From the NCBI GenBank assembly GCA_004151065.3, contig NWUY0300033103.1, forward strand, positions 26,920 to 45,572: a stretch of DNA of 18,653 nt. The letters run 5' to 3'. Shown here one piece after another: positions 1-7,828 of the stretch (positions are counted from its first letter, which is position 1; each line of letters starts with the position of its first letter). The notes beneath the pieces are model-generated. The model made no database searches. It was not told the DNA's origin and saw nothing but the letters and a program-made list of their open reading frames with translations. Source of the DNA: Larix sibirica. Taxonomy: Eukaryota; Streptophyta; Pinopsida; Pinales; Pinaceae. The position numbers were made by a program, and so were the translations under genes.

Positions 1-79
1 ACACCCTTTTAGAGAAATGAGACCATGGTTAGATAGCCTATTCAACAAGGTATAGCTTGATATTTTCATATACTTTTTA

Positions 80-814
80 TCATTCTCCTATGAGGTATGG
101 TAGGCATTTTACCAAGGCCACTTGGACCAATTTTCCAACACTTAGCCATTTTCGAGAATTTCTCCTAAGGATAAGTGGGTATCCACTGAGTCTAGATCGA
201 GAATGTAAGACAATGAAGTCAGCAGGGTATTGCTAGGAGTCTATGGAAACCATGATATCCTCGAGCATACCTTCAGGGAAAACTGTAGATTCATCTCCTA
301 ATTGTAGAACACTAAACGTATGTCTAAGGAGGTGTTGGATGTTGAGTCCTAACATTGTGTCTTTGTTCATGACATTAATTGTTTCACCTAAGTTGATTAG
401 AGTATTCTGAATTAAATCACCCCCAATGTGCACGTTTACTATCGGAATTCTTGGATCAGCATATTTCGGATTTATTAATTTCCCTAACATTAAGTCTGCT
501 AATTGGACGACTACGTTGATGGTGGAAGGATCCTTCCTTTTTATCCCTGGTCTCCTGATACATGTTTCTTTGATGTACTAGTTAAAAATTGGAATTTCCT
601 TGATAGTCTTTAGGAGCAGTATTTTGAAGTAGAGATTTTGTAATTCTTCTAAAATAGGGTTTTCAGGTTTTTTGTATGTCTTTAGGTTGTAATATCTGGG
701 GATAAGGAGGAGAAGGAGATAAGGGATCCCATATATTATTTTCCTATTCTTTAGGTCACTCGTCAAGATGTTGATTTTCTTCAGGAAATTCAATTTGGTT
801 TGTATTTTATACAT
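80..814 (-). pseudogene. Ty3/gypsy aspartic protease region, broken
   Basis: This is the retrotransposon protease that would cut the Gag-Pol polyprotein. One minus-strand frame runs from 814 down to a TGA at 80-82, interrupted by two TAG codons (578-580 and 230-232). The active-site stretch reads NLGETINVM, where plant Ty3/gypsy proteases have D-L/T-G-A-(S/A)-x-N; the catalytic Asp is Asn here, one G-to-A change. After the second TAG the frame continues with YPADFIVL and then YPLIL, matching the usual end of this domain, so that TAG is probably a former Trp codon. Before the active site, ADLMLGKLINPKY matches the linker usual in Athila-like elements. It lies one base out of frame with the gag linker upstream. 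The domain is inactive by two independent criteria. Reverse transcriptase would follow beyond position 1 and is not in view; 1-79 holds nothing I can read. Confidence 0.85.
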
Positions 815-824
815 TGTTATAGGT

Positions 825-2522
825 AGAAGGTCTTGTTACTGTTTTTCCAAACTGTAGATCCAGGTCGTTGGCCTCTACTATTTCCAAAGAATATTCTAGA
901 TAGTTGGATATTTAACTATTGAATATTGGTTTAGGTTGTCTATTTTTGGGATTGGGTGTTGGTTTTGTCGGCATAGGTGGTCTTGGTGCTAAATGGGTAG
1001 GATTTTGGGCTTGTCGCTAATTAGCTATTGGTTGGTTTGGCCTCGAACTTGTGGAAGGAAAATTTTGACAATATGTTGAAGGTACTGGTTGAGGATTTTT
1101 CCATTTATTTTTCCTATTAGGTGTCCATTTTGGTGTATGATAAGGTTGTTTTGCATATGGTTTCATCAGGGTTTTATGCACCTAGTTCTGCTGAAATGGT
1201 GGATGATCGTAGGACTTCTAGTAAGGTGGTTGTGTATATGGTTGGGAGGGTTTTTGTCCTTGGAAATTTTGATATTGTGCCTGGCCATAGGGTTGTTGGA
1301 AAGGCCTATGTAATCTTGGTATCCTAGGGTTTATGTAATAGAGAGGTTCTGAGGCCTCCTATGGTTCGTAAATATTAGCCTTAATAGATCCTAGGTAGGG
1401 ACAATCATTTGTGGAGTGTTTGTCAGAACAAATTGCACAACATTCAACCTTCTTTACACTGACCTGCATTAGGTTTAGTCCACACTCATTTTTCTTATGT
1501 TTCTTCCTACAATCTGGACAAAAGAAAACTAAATCTCTATATGATTCCTCTTTTTTTAATTTGGATTGAATTGAATCTATTTGTAATGCCATGGAGTGCA
1601 GGATGTCTAATTTCAAGTCTTCCATCGGATTACCTAGGTTTGATTTGGTGATGGTGGAACCTGATGAATTTGATGTTTGAAAAGGGATGTTTCTCCCTCT
1701 TGGACTCTTCCTAGTAGACCTAGAATAGTTTCTGAAGATTTGTTTGATCTCTTCATTAATCTTGTTGGTAGATATCACCATTGGATATGAGATTTAAGGT
1801 TTCTAAGAGTTCCTCCCTAACTCCTTGAAGGAGTACAAGTTTAAGAGATTTGTCATCAAGGGTACAATTATGAGCTCTTTTGTAGCTAAGTTGGAATCAT
1901 TCTTCATAATCCTCTAATGATTCATTCTCTCCTTGTTTCATTCTAAATATTTCTTCTGTAGTCTCCATAGATTTACATTAGTCTTTGTACTTTTCTAGGA
2001 AAGTATCCTTCATTTGATCTCAAGAAGTTATATTATTGGATTCTAATATCATAAACCATCATAGAGAAGGGTTCGTCCTTCAGAGGGGATGGAAAAAGCT
2101 TGAGCTTCTTGGCATCTAAGATGTAGTCATAAGTACTGCAGACCACCTCAAACTCAAACAATAAAGTGTATCGGATACTCATATGTTAAGCCACAAAAGT
2201 TGGGTAAGGTTGTTGGGTTAATATTTTTCATTTTTTCTTCTTCGTCATTGACCCCTCAAATGGGAAAGTCAAATGCCCAAGATTTTTCCTCATCTACCAT
2301 TTTTTTTTCTTCTAGGTTAGTGGATGAAGAGTCACTGCTATCGTCAGTAGATCCAAAGAGCCCAAACCCCCTTCTTCTCATGGACTGAAAAGGAGGAGAG
2401 TTAAATTCAGGGTTTTGTTCGAAATTTTCTTCCTCCCTTCTCCTACTATTCATTATAGGGTTGGATGGAATAGGTTTCTTTGGTAAAAATTGGTTTATTT
2501 CGCCCCTCGCTCTAGGCTGCAT
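825..2522 (-). pseudogene. Ty3/gypsy Gag (Athila/Tat-like), broken
   Basis: Gag is the structural protein that packages retrotransposon RNA into cytoplasmic particles. The start is a true ATG at 2522-2520, about 280 bases after the primer binding site. In order come an Arg/Glu/Ser-rich N-terminus (2522-2256), a Retrotrans_gag core in pieces (about 2230-1790, with KKLKLFPSPLKD and MKDTFLEKYKD followed by GENESLEDYEE), a basic stretch, two CX2CX3HX4C zinc knuckles (CPDCRKKHKKNEC and CAICSDKHSTNDC, about 1515-1390), and a Pro/Gln/Asn-rich linker (1355-960) readable in one frame through several stops. Frame changes fall near 2172, 2020 and 1782. Stops fall at 2253 and inside the core at expected Trp and Arg codons. 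Knuckles with an X3 spacing before the His resemble those of Athila/Tat elements. The plus-strand frames at 1089-1327 are shadows of the linker. Confidence 0.85.
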
Positions 2523-2800
2523 GCATACTAAAGGATGGTATCTGCATTTTTGGGGTTTTATTTTTTTCGAATTTTTTACTGATTTTTTCTTTTATATTTA
2601 TTTGGGTATTGAGATATGAAATATTTAGAATGAATATAGCTACTTAGCATAAAAATAAATAATGAAAATTATGCTGGAAGAGATAGCTTCCCAGAAACAC
2701 ATCTACTTCCTGTCTACTTGCTCTTCTTCAAGTGTAACCTACTAAACATAAAAGAAAATAACTAATATTTATCGTAAGTTTCCTTGAGGTTTGGAATGCC
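2523..2800 (-). other. Untranslated leader between primer binding site and gag
   Basis: This AT-rich stretch lies between the gag ATG and the primer binding site, where an LTR retrotransposon carries its leader and packaging region. I see no open frame, tRNA or clear repeat in it. On the minus strand it contains a T-rich run ending in AG near 2740, which could act as a splice acceptor, but nothing confirms that it is used. Confidence 0.6.
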
Positions 2801-2818
2801 TCCCTGGCAATGGCACCA
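2801..2818 (-). promoter_or_regulatory. Primer binding site (tRNA-Asp type)
   Basis: On the minus strand this reads TGGTGCCATTGCCAGGGA. As I recall it, the site common in Athila-type plant elements is complementary to the 3' end of tRNA-Asp and reads TGGCGCCGTTGCCGGGGA, so 15 of 18 bases match. All three differences turn a CpG into TpG or CpA. The site starts five bases after the end of the LTR, the usual spacing, and fixes the element's orientation as minus strand. This is where reverse transcription of the left element would be primed. Confidence 0.88.
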
Positions 2819-2823
2819 AAAAT

Positions 2824-4188
2824 TGGTGGTCTTAATCAATCAACACTAATAATATATCTTATTGGAGTAAGAGAATAGCAAGAGTGTTGTATCTAAACCA
2901 CAACTTTAATCATCAGCCCGGGGATCCTTGCAAACTTATGAGGGACTTGCACAATATATGCAACTACAAGGGAACTAATTATGGATAGTCGTGTGTAAAT
3001 CTAGTCTTTAATCAAAATAATAAGAAGGAATTGATTTTCAACTAAGGGTTGCGAGGCCATGAGATCTAGCTTCTGGCCTCGACACTTATTCCTGAACTAG
3101 CAATCATCAGAGACAAGAATTTTAGTGTTTATCACCTATCCTTTTTAGTACTCTACCTTCAATTTGCAAAAGTCAAACATTCATTTGCTTTCGATGCTTC
3201 ATACAAGTGTTCATAACAAGTAGAGTACCATATCTATTACTAAACATAGAAATAAATATCTTATGTGAAAGGAAATAATCTTAAAGGTATGCATGCATGA
3301 AGTAAATATTAACAATGTTATTCATAAACAATCTGAAAAATGTATTTTACTCTAATAAATTAGAACTGCTACAATATGTAGAAAAACTACTATGTTCTAT
3401 CAAAACGTATGTAAATGCAGAAAACTAACTTAGCAATGAGTCCATGTACTATTCCTTGGATGGTCCCTAATCCAAGTAAAGCCAAGAACGTTTAGAAACT
3501 CAAGGAGATGAGTGGATCAAAGTACTTTGATTAAAAATATGGAGAATTGTCACAATAGAACGATGTATGCCTTTGTCTCAATAATACGATTACAGAGAAT
3601 AATATCCTCTTCAAAAATGGGCATTGCTTCTTAAGTCAAGTAGTATTATTTAAATATCTATTTTCCTAATCTATGAAATGCACAACTGCTTGTTTTTCCT
3701 TTGGTGGATGCACTATGGCTGAGTGAAGTGTGCCATGCAAGATAGCATGTTTTAGTGGCAGTCTGTTGAGCCTCACTTAGTCTTCAGTGACTAGGCCTCA
3801 GTTGGATGTAGCTTTGAATTTCATCGATCACTGATACCGGCACCCAGCAACTGCAGTTCTTCCTTATGCTCTGCTTGATTTGCGCATTGGGTATACAAAA
3901 TTGCTGCAACACTGGAACTTCTTTGGATTAACTCAAACTTCACCAACGAACTACAAGTGGACCATTGTAATAATTTATCCTTTGAAAAAATGTGGCTTGA
4001 TGTCCTTTAGATGTCAAAAATGTGTCATTCTAATCCTGTATCAAAACTATGTTGTTGGAAACCAACCTCATTAGTGTCATATATGTGTTTAAGATAGAAA
4101 AAAAGGAATACTACAACATCTAAATATATAAATTGAAATCTTTATAAATATTACTAGGATGTATACATTATTCACCAACTTGTTACCA
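2824..4188 (-). repeat. LTR of a Ty3/gypsy element, about 1365 bp
   Basis: The boundaries come from structure. On the minus strand the segment begins TGGTAACA at 4188 and ends GACCACCA at 2824, giving TG...CA ends and a TGGT/ACCA inverted repeat. A primer binding site lies five bases beyond the 2824 end and an 11-base purine tract lies five bases before the 4188 end. The interior is AT-rich and without a coding frame; a short plus-strand frame at 3880-4074 has no recognisable content. A TATTTAAATA-like box near 3650 could be the promoter on the minus strand, but this is weak. No second copy of the LTR lies in the window, so the ends could not be checked by pairing. A single LTR with a PPT on one side and a PBS on the other is unusual. 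Confidence 0.7.
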
Positions 4189-4193
4189 TAGAG

Positions 4194-4204
4194 CCTCCCC
4201 TTTT
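4194..4204 (-). promoter_or_regulatory. Polypurine tract of the middle element
   Basis: On the minus strand this reads AAAAGGGGAGG, an uninterrupted 11-purine run, followed after CTCTA by the TGGT start of the LTR. Such tracts resist RNase H and prime plus-strand DNA synthesis immediately upstream of the 3' LTR. It lies downstream of the integrase and RNase H frames at 6962-5773, as expected for the 3' end of that element. Confidence 0.65.
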
Positions 4205-4261
4205 GGTCCTGAATGACTGATAGGAAAGGAATTAGATTCCTTTTCTTACCTAATGTTGGGA

Positions 4262-5542
4262 GCCATCATGTTCCTCTCTCATATTGCAAGATTTAGAGCT
4301 AAAAACAAAATTCACAATGATTGAGTGGAAAGAAAGAGAGAATGAGCTTGATGGCATGGCTGCTCTTCATGAGCAAGTGACCTTAGATGCACTTAGATAT
4401 TCTTGGTTATTGAAGTTTTTAAAGACTCGGTGCATGAGGAAAAAACCACTCCTCTTGAACCATTTGATAGGCATGTGGGATGTTGATAACCATGTTTTTA
4501 ATGTGAGGCCACATGTTCTCGAAATTAAATTAGAGGACATCTAATTCTTCACTGGCCTCTCTAAACGAGGAGCATGAGTTAACTTGTCTAGACATCGGAG
4601 CACTGATGAGAGTACAGAGAGCTATATAGACCAATAATGTAGGTCGAGAACTTGAAAAGTAGTGGTAAAATATCAACCAAGGATGTAGAAGATCGACCTT
4701 TACAGACCATCGTGTTTAGCATTATGAGATTGTCTAGGAGTGCGGGACCTCACCATGCCACCAAGGCATAAATGACCTATGACATTATCGATCCCAAATT
4801 CTTCAACTAGTGTGGGGGAGTTCTGGAAAACACGAAAGATGAGATCACTAGGTGCAGAATGGGAAGGTAGAAATAGTTTGTATATGGGACTATATTGGTC
4901 TCATTTTTCCTAGAGAAGGTAACACTACTTCATCCACAGATTGACATGTCGATCCAGTCCCCATACAAGCGATGGATGGAATGATAGACTAGCCATGCAG
5001 GTCAGTTGGGGGGTCCTTAGATGCTATATTATGATGTTGGTTTCTTTGTATGGTGGAGAAACCACATTTTGATGATACAGGACTACCCTTATGTAGGAGT
5101 GGATTTTCGTGGGGACAGATACCTAGTGCTTCTAGAGGGAGCACAGTGGGATGAAACAGGTATGACTCTTGGAAAACATGACCTTGGATTGTTATGTGTT
5201 TTTGGATTTTTAAATATTTATATTTATTTCTTGTACAAAGGGGATCTAATATGCACATGTTCTATGTCACAAATTGAGTATCGACCAGCGAGATCATCAC
5301 CATTACACTGATGTGAAGATGACTACCAGGAAGTAGTAGCTAATTCTGTGGGGATCCATGATCTGGACAAGAACCTGGAGGGGCTAACAATGAGTGTCTC
5401 TCCGATGAGGCTGCATGATATCCCTTACCATTTAAAGAGGCACATCATAGGGGTGACAAAGCATATTAGTTGCTTACTACGTCGAGTGGCTTGGGCAGTT
5501 GTGTGCTATAGTGAGCACCATGCGCCTCATGGTGAGGAGTAA
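4262..5542 (+). pseudogene. Antisense plant-mobile-domain-like ORF, broken, with one likely intron
   Basis: A degenerate coding stretch runs on the plus strand, opposite to the surrounding retroelement. Frame 1 (4284-4544) reads LDGMAALHEQVTLDALRY and later GMWDVDNHVFNVRPHVLEI, then after a stop FFTGLSKRGA. This resembles the W-x-x-x-x-H-x-F ... D-(I/V)-x-x-L-x-G-L start of the plant mobile domain (aminotransferase-like) family. A frame change near 4600-4630 leads into a second frame that stays readable to the TAA at 5540-5542: VFSIMRLSRSAGPHHATKA, YGTILVSFFLEKV, GFFVWWRNHILMIQDYPY, DIPYHLKRHIIGVTKH. Stops in that frame lie at 4769, 4808, 4868, 4874, 4982, 4985, 5018 and 5309, and most can be explained by one C-to-T or G-to-A change. 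The true start is unclear; sequence from about 4262 looks coding in shifted frames. The family call is inference and its function is unknown. It is convergent with the RNase H frame. Confidence 0.65.
5160..5240 (+). other. Candidate spliceosomal intron in the antisense ORF
   Basis: The donor is ACAG/GTATGA at 5160 and the acceptor TTTCTTGTACAAAG ends at 5240, giving 81 bases. The segment is T-rich (runs of T and TATTTATATTT before the acceptor), unlike the coding sequence on either side. Its length is a multiple of three, so the frame is the same with or without splicing, and protein-like sequence resumes directly after it. Small U-rich introns of this size are common in plants. Use of the intron is not shown by the sequence. 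Confidence 0.5.
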
Positions 5543-5772
5543 TAGTATAGATAATCTAGCAGTATTCTAGTCTCTTTTTGTGACATTTACATTATGTATG
5601 GGATATATAGCCCCAATTTTTCCCCTTACGTACTATTTTGGATATTTGATGTGACACACTTCCGGTATGCTATATACATGGATCTTATTTGGACTACTTA
5701 TTTTCTATATGCATTATTTACATTATAGTGTTTTTGTGCTTTTCATATGCACACTTTGTAATGGTGAAATGT
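5543..5772. other. Gap between convergent reading frames
   Basis: This AT-rich stretch lies between the stop of the plus-strand ORF (5542) and the stop of the minus-strand RNase H frame (5773). It would be the 3' untranslated part for both. It contains a short pyrimidine run (AATTTTTCCCC near 5616-5626). I see no coding frame and no clear terminator or polyadenylation signal. Confidence 0.5.
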
Positions 5773-6182
5773 TCACGTATTGTTGATATGCCAATTTAAT
5801 ATGAAATCAGCTAAAGAGTTGGTGATTGTATTTAATTATCTTGTGATGTGTTGATATTGAATCAAATCAAATGATCTCTCAAGAAAACGTATTCTTCGAT
5901 AAAGACAAATGTAGGGTCATGAAAGGAATAGAATCAGTTCAACTGTGAAACCACAAGTTAGGAGTCTAGGTAAATGATGATATGGTGTATTCCAAAAGAG
6001 GAAGCTTTGGTCAATAGTCCTATTATGGCATGATATTTAGCGATGCTATTAGTCGCTAGACCAAAGCAAAGTCCTCCTAAGCTAACCAACTCATCAACGG
6101 GGGCATAAACCACCCAAGATGCCAAGGAAAGGTTGTCGGTATGCCAGCTAGCACCATCCACAAATCCTGAGTACACCAACAT
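5773..6182 (-). pseudogene. RNase H domain as a separate frame downstream of integrase, broken
   Basis: Retroelement RNase H degrades the RNA strand of RNA/DNA hybrids. The frame starts near the ATG at 6182 (LVYSGFVDGASWHTDN), carries NSIAKYHAIIGLL and IIIYLDS, continues after a TAA with LVVSQLN, then shifts frame and ends with SFDLIQYQHITR and NSLADFILNWHI before a TGA at 5773-5775. The Asp residues of the DGAS, YLDS and ADF motifs are present. The catalytic Glu of the usual A-E-Y motif is Lys (AKY), one G-to-A change. Readable sequence continues upstream of the ATG past a TAG, so the original start may be nearer 6240. The type, with N-x-A-E-Y, matches the additional RNase H of plant Tat elements rather than the RT-linked one. 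Its place after integrase is notable. Confidence 0.8.
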
Positions 6183-6317
6183 CTATGCATCGAAGCACAA
6201 AGCAGGATAAGTAGTCGAAAATGAAACAAGATCCTCACACACCAAAAACTAGTTCACGCCACAACAAAAACACACCAAATATGGTACATATATACAAAGT
6301 ACTTATGCAGGGAGATC

Positions 6318-6962
6318 CTAAGTGTGGTACTTTTTAAGGTAGATCTCATTTTGAGGCTCTCCTGAAGGTTCTCCATCATAATAAACTATCTCATAGGACC
6401 CTTTTTCTAAGACTCACTTAACTATGTAAGGAACATACCACATGGATTCGAACTTCCCTGCTCCCAGTTTATCATGCATCTAATCGAAGGATAAAACTAC
6501 GTCACCTTCATTGAAGGTACAAGGTTGAACAGATTTGTCATATTGAGCTTTGATGCACTTCTTGTGTGCCTCATTGGAAAGAGCAGCATCATCATGAGTT
6601 TCGTAGAGTTCAGTCAAATATAAGAACCGTTCTTCCTCCACAGAAGTATTAGGCAAGAGTTCAACAACTAGCTTAAGAGATAGAATCTCACACTCGATAG
6701 GTAAAATGGGTTCGAGACCATAAACCAATTTAAAGGGTGTGAATCCGATTGTTATTTTTACTAAATTCTTGTAGGCTCGGAGAGTTGAAAACATCATCAA
6801 ATGCCAACTGGATTTATGTGTCTCCACCATCGGTTGAATCATGGTTTTCAAGACCTTATTGACACCATCTATTTGTCCATTATCTTGGGGATAGTAGGTG
6901 TTGATACCCAAAACTAGTCCAAGAATCAATGCAAAGGAAACAATATGATCCAAAGGTGTCAA
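6318..6962 (-). pseudogene. Ty3/gypsy integrase, C-terminal half, truncated
   Basis: Integrase inserts the element's DNA copy into the host chromosome. This piece begins inside the catalytic core at NTYYPQDNGQIDGVNKVLKT. The last catalytic residue, Glu in the family's N-G-Q-x-E motif, is Asp here. It continues with TIGFTPFKLVYGLEPILPIE, typical of plant Tat/Athila integrases, then KAQYDKSVQPCTFNEGDVVL, the GKFESMWYVPYIVK strand of the C-terminal domain, and EPQNEIYLKKYHT before a TAG at 6318-6320. In-frame stops occur at 6477-6479 and once more downstream, at expected Gln and Arg codons. The zinc finger and the first two catalytic Asp residues are missing: similarity stops abruptly at about 6957, where a candidate LTR begins. 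The first codon of this frame is TTG, so it is not a real start. Confidence 0.85.
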
Positions 6963-7723
6963 AAAACCCTACACAAGAGTTCTCCTATCCCTCGGTCATT
7001 TGGTATGAATTTTCCCGACGGGTTTTACGGCTCTGTTAGCAGCTAAGTGGGGTTATCTATTCTACAAGAAAATATTCTTAAATTAAGAATAAAACCCTAT
7101 CTCACTAGTTTAGATCTAATCTTATTTAAAGGAAATGTGATGAAACTCAAGCTGAGTTAGGTTAAACAAGAAAACATGCCTAACAGTAAAAGGTTCTTTT
7201 AATTTGATCCCTTGATTAGGATAAAATTTGTTGAGAACAATTAGAACAAATTATTATTAATTCCAACTCAAATTTACTATTTAATAATTGAATGAAAACA
7301 TCATTAAATTATGAGAAACAATTTACAAATAGGACATCAAATTAAAGAACTATGCCATCTAATCTAAAAGAAAAAGAAAATAATTAAAACTACTAAATCA
7401 TCCAAGTAAATCAATTGTAGATCTATCACATGGATAGCTACCATAAGTAAAGGCACGGGAAATATCCACACACTCTGCTCATGATATTCAAATCACTCAA
7501 TGCACACATACACGATTAGCAATTTTAACCTCTACAACAATAAACATTAATGGACAAAGCTAATAAGAAATATGATCAAAATCAATAATACTCATGAAAG
7601 CTTAAGGAAACTCAAACTCTCATTAAGCCAAAAATCTATATGCAGAATCAGCTCCATCTTCAATTAAGAGGTCTGTAAATCATTACAAAGCTTGTTTTCA
7701 AAAATATATGATAGTTCTAAACA
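6957..7723 (-). repeat. Candidate LTR at the 3' end of the right-hand element
   Basis: The segment is noncoding. On the minus strand it begins TGTTTAG at 7723 and ends TTTTTTGACA at 6957, giving TG...CA with TGT/ACA ends. A 17-purine run lies seven bases before its start. Its far end is the point where the middle element's integrase homology breaks off, as expected of an insertion there. A possible target-site copy is AAAGG at 6952-6956. The interior is AT-rich except for 7010-7060, and I find no frame or internal repeat in it. The partner LTR would lie beyond the right edge, so the boundaries cannot be confirmed here. Confidence 0.35.
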
Positions 7724-7730
7724 GTTTTGA

Positions 7731-7747
7731 CTCCCCCTCCCTTTTCT
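7731..7747 (-). promoter_or_regulatory. Candidate polypurine tract
   Basis: On the minus strand this is a 17-base unbroken purine run (AGAAAAGGGAGGGGGAG), the longest G-rich one I noticed in the window. It lies 82 bases after the stop of the large minus-strand pseudogene and seven bases before a TGT that could start an LTR. The position and orientation fit a plus-strand priming site of an LTR retrotransposon. Confidence 0.45.
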
Positions 7748-7828
7748 AATAAATGGAAAATGAATATTACAAAAGTGGATTTCTAGATCCGTAAAACTAG
7801 GACAAGTATCCTATATCTAAGAACAATA

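Noticed and set aside
1089-1327. Two overlapping plus-strand ORFs with hydrophobic translations
   Set aside because: They are opposite-strand shadows of the Pro/Gln-rich gag linker, which reads consistently on the minus strand.
4054-4066. Short hairpin GTTGG-AAA-CCAAC that could mark an LTR or MITE end
   Set aside because: It has no partner copy or target-site duplication, and the TGGT/ACCA ends at 4188 and 2824 fit better with the PBS and PPT.
3880-4074. Plus-strand ORF of 64 codons
   Set aside because: It lies inside the LTR, has no family resemblance and is of a length expected by chance.
4989-5258. Minus-strand ORF of 89 codons
   Set aside because: It is a shadow of the plus-strand pseudogene, whose second frame is readable through this region.
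4262-5542. Mutator-like element as host of the mobile-domain-like ORF
   Set aside because: No long terminal inverted repeats or 9-base target duplication were seen around it, and its position just inside a retroelement's 3' end explains it better.
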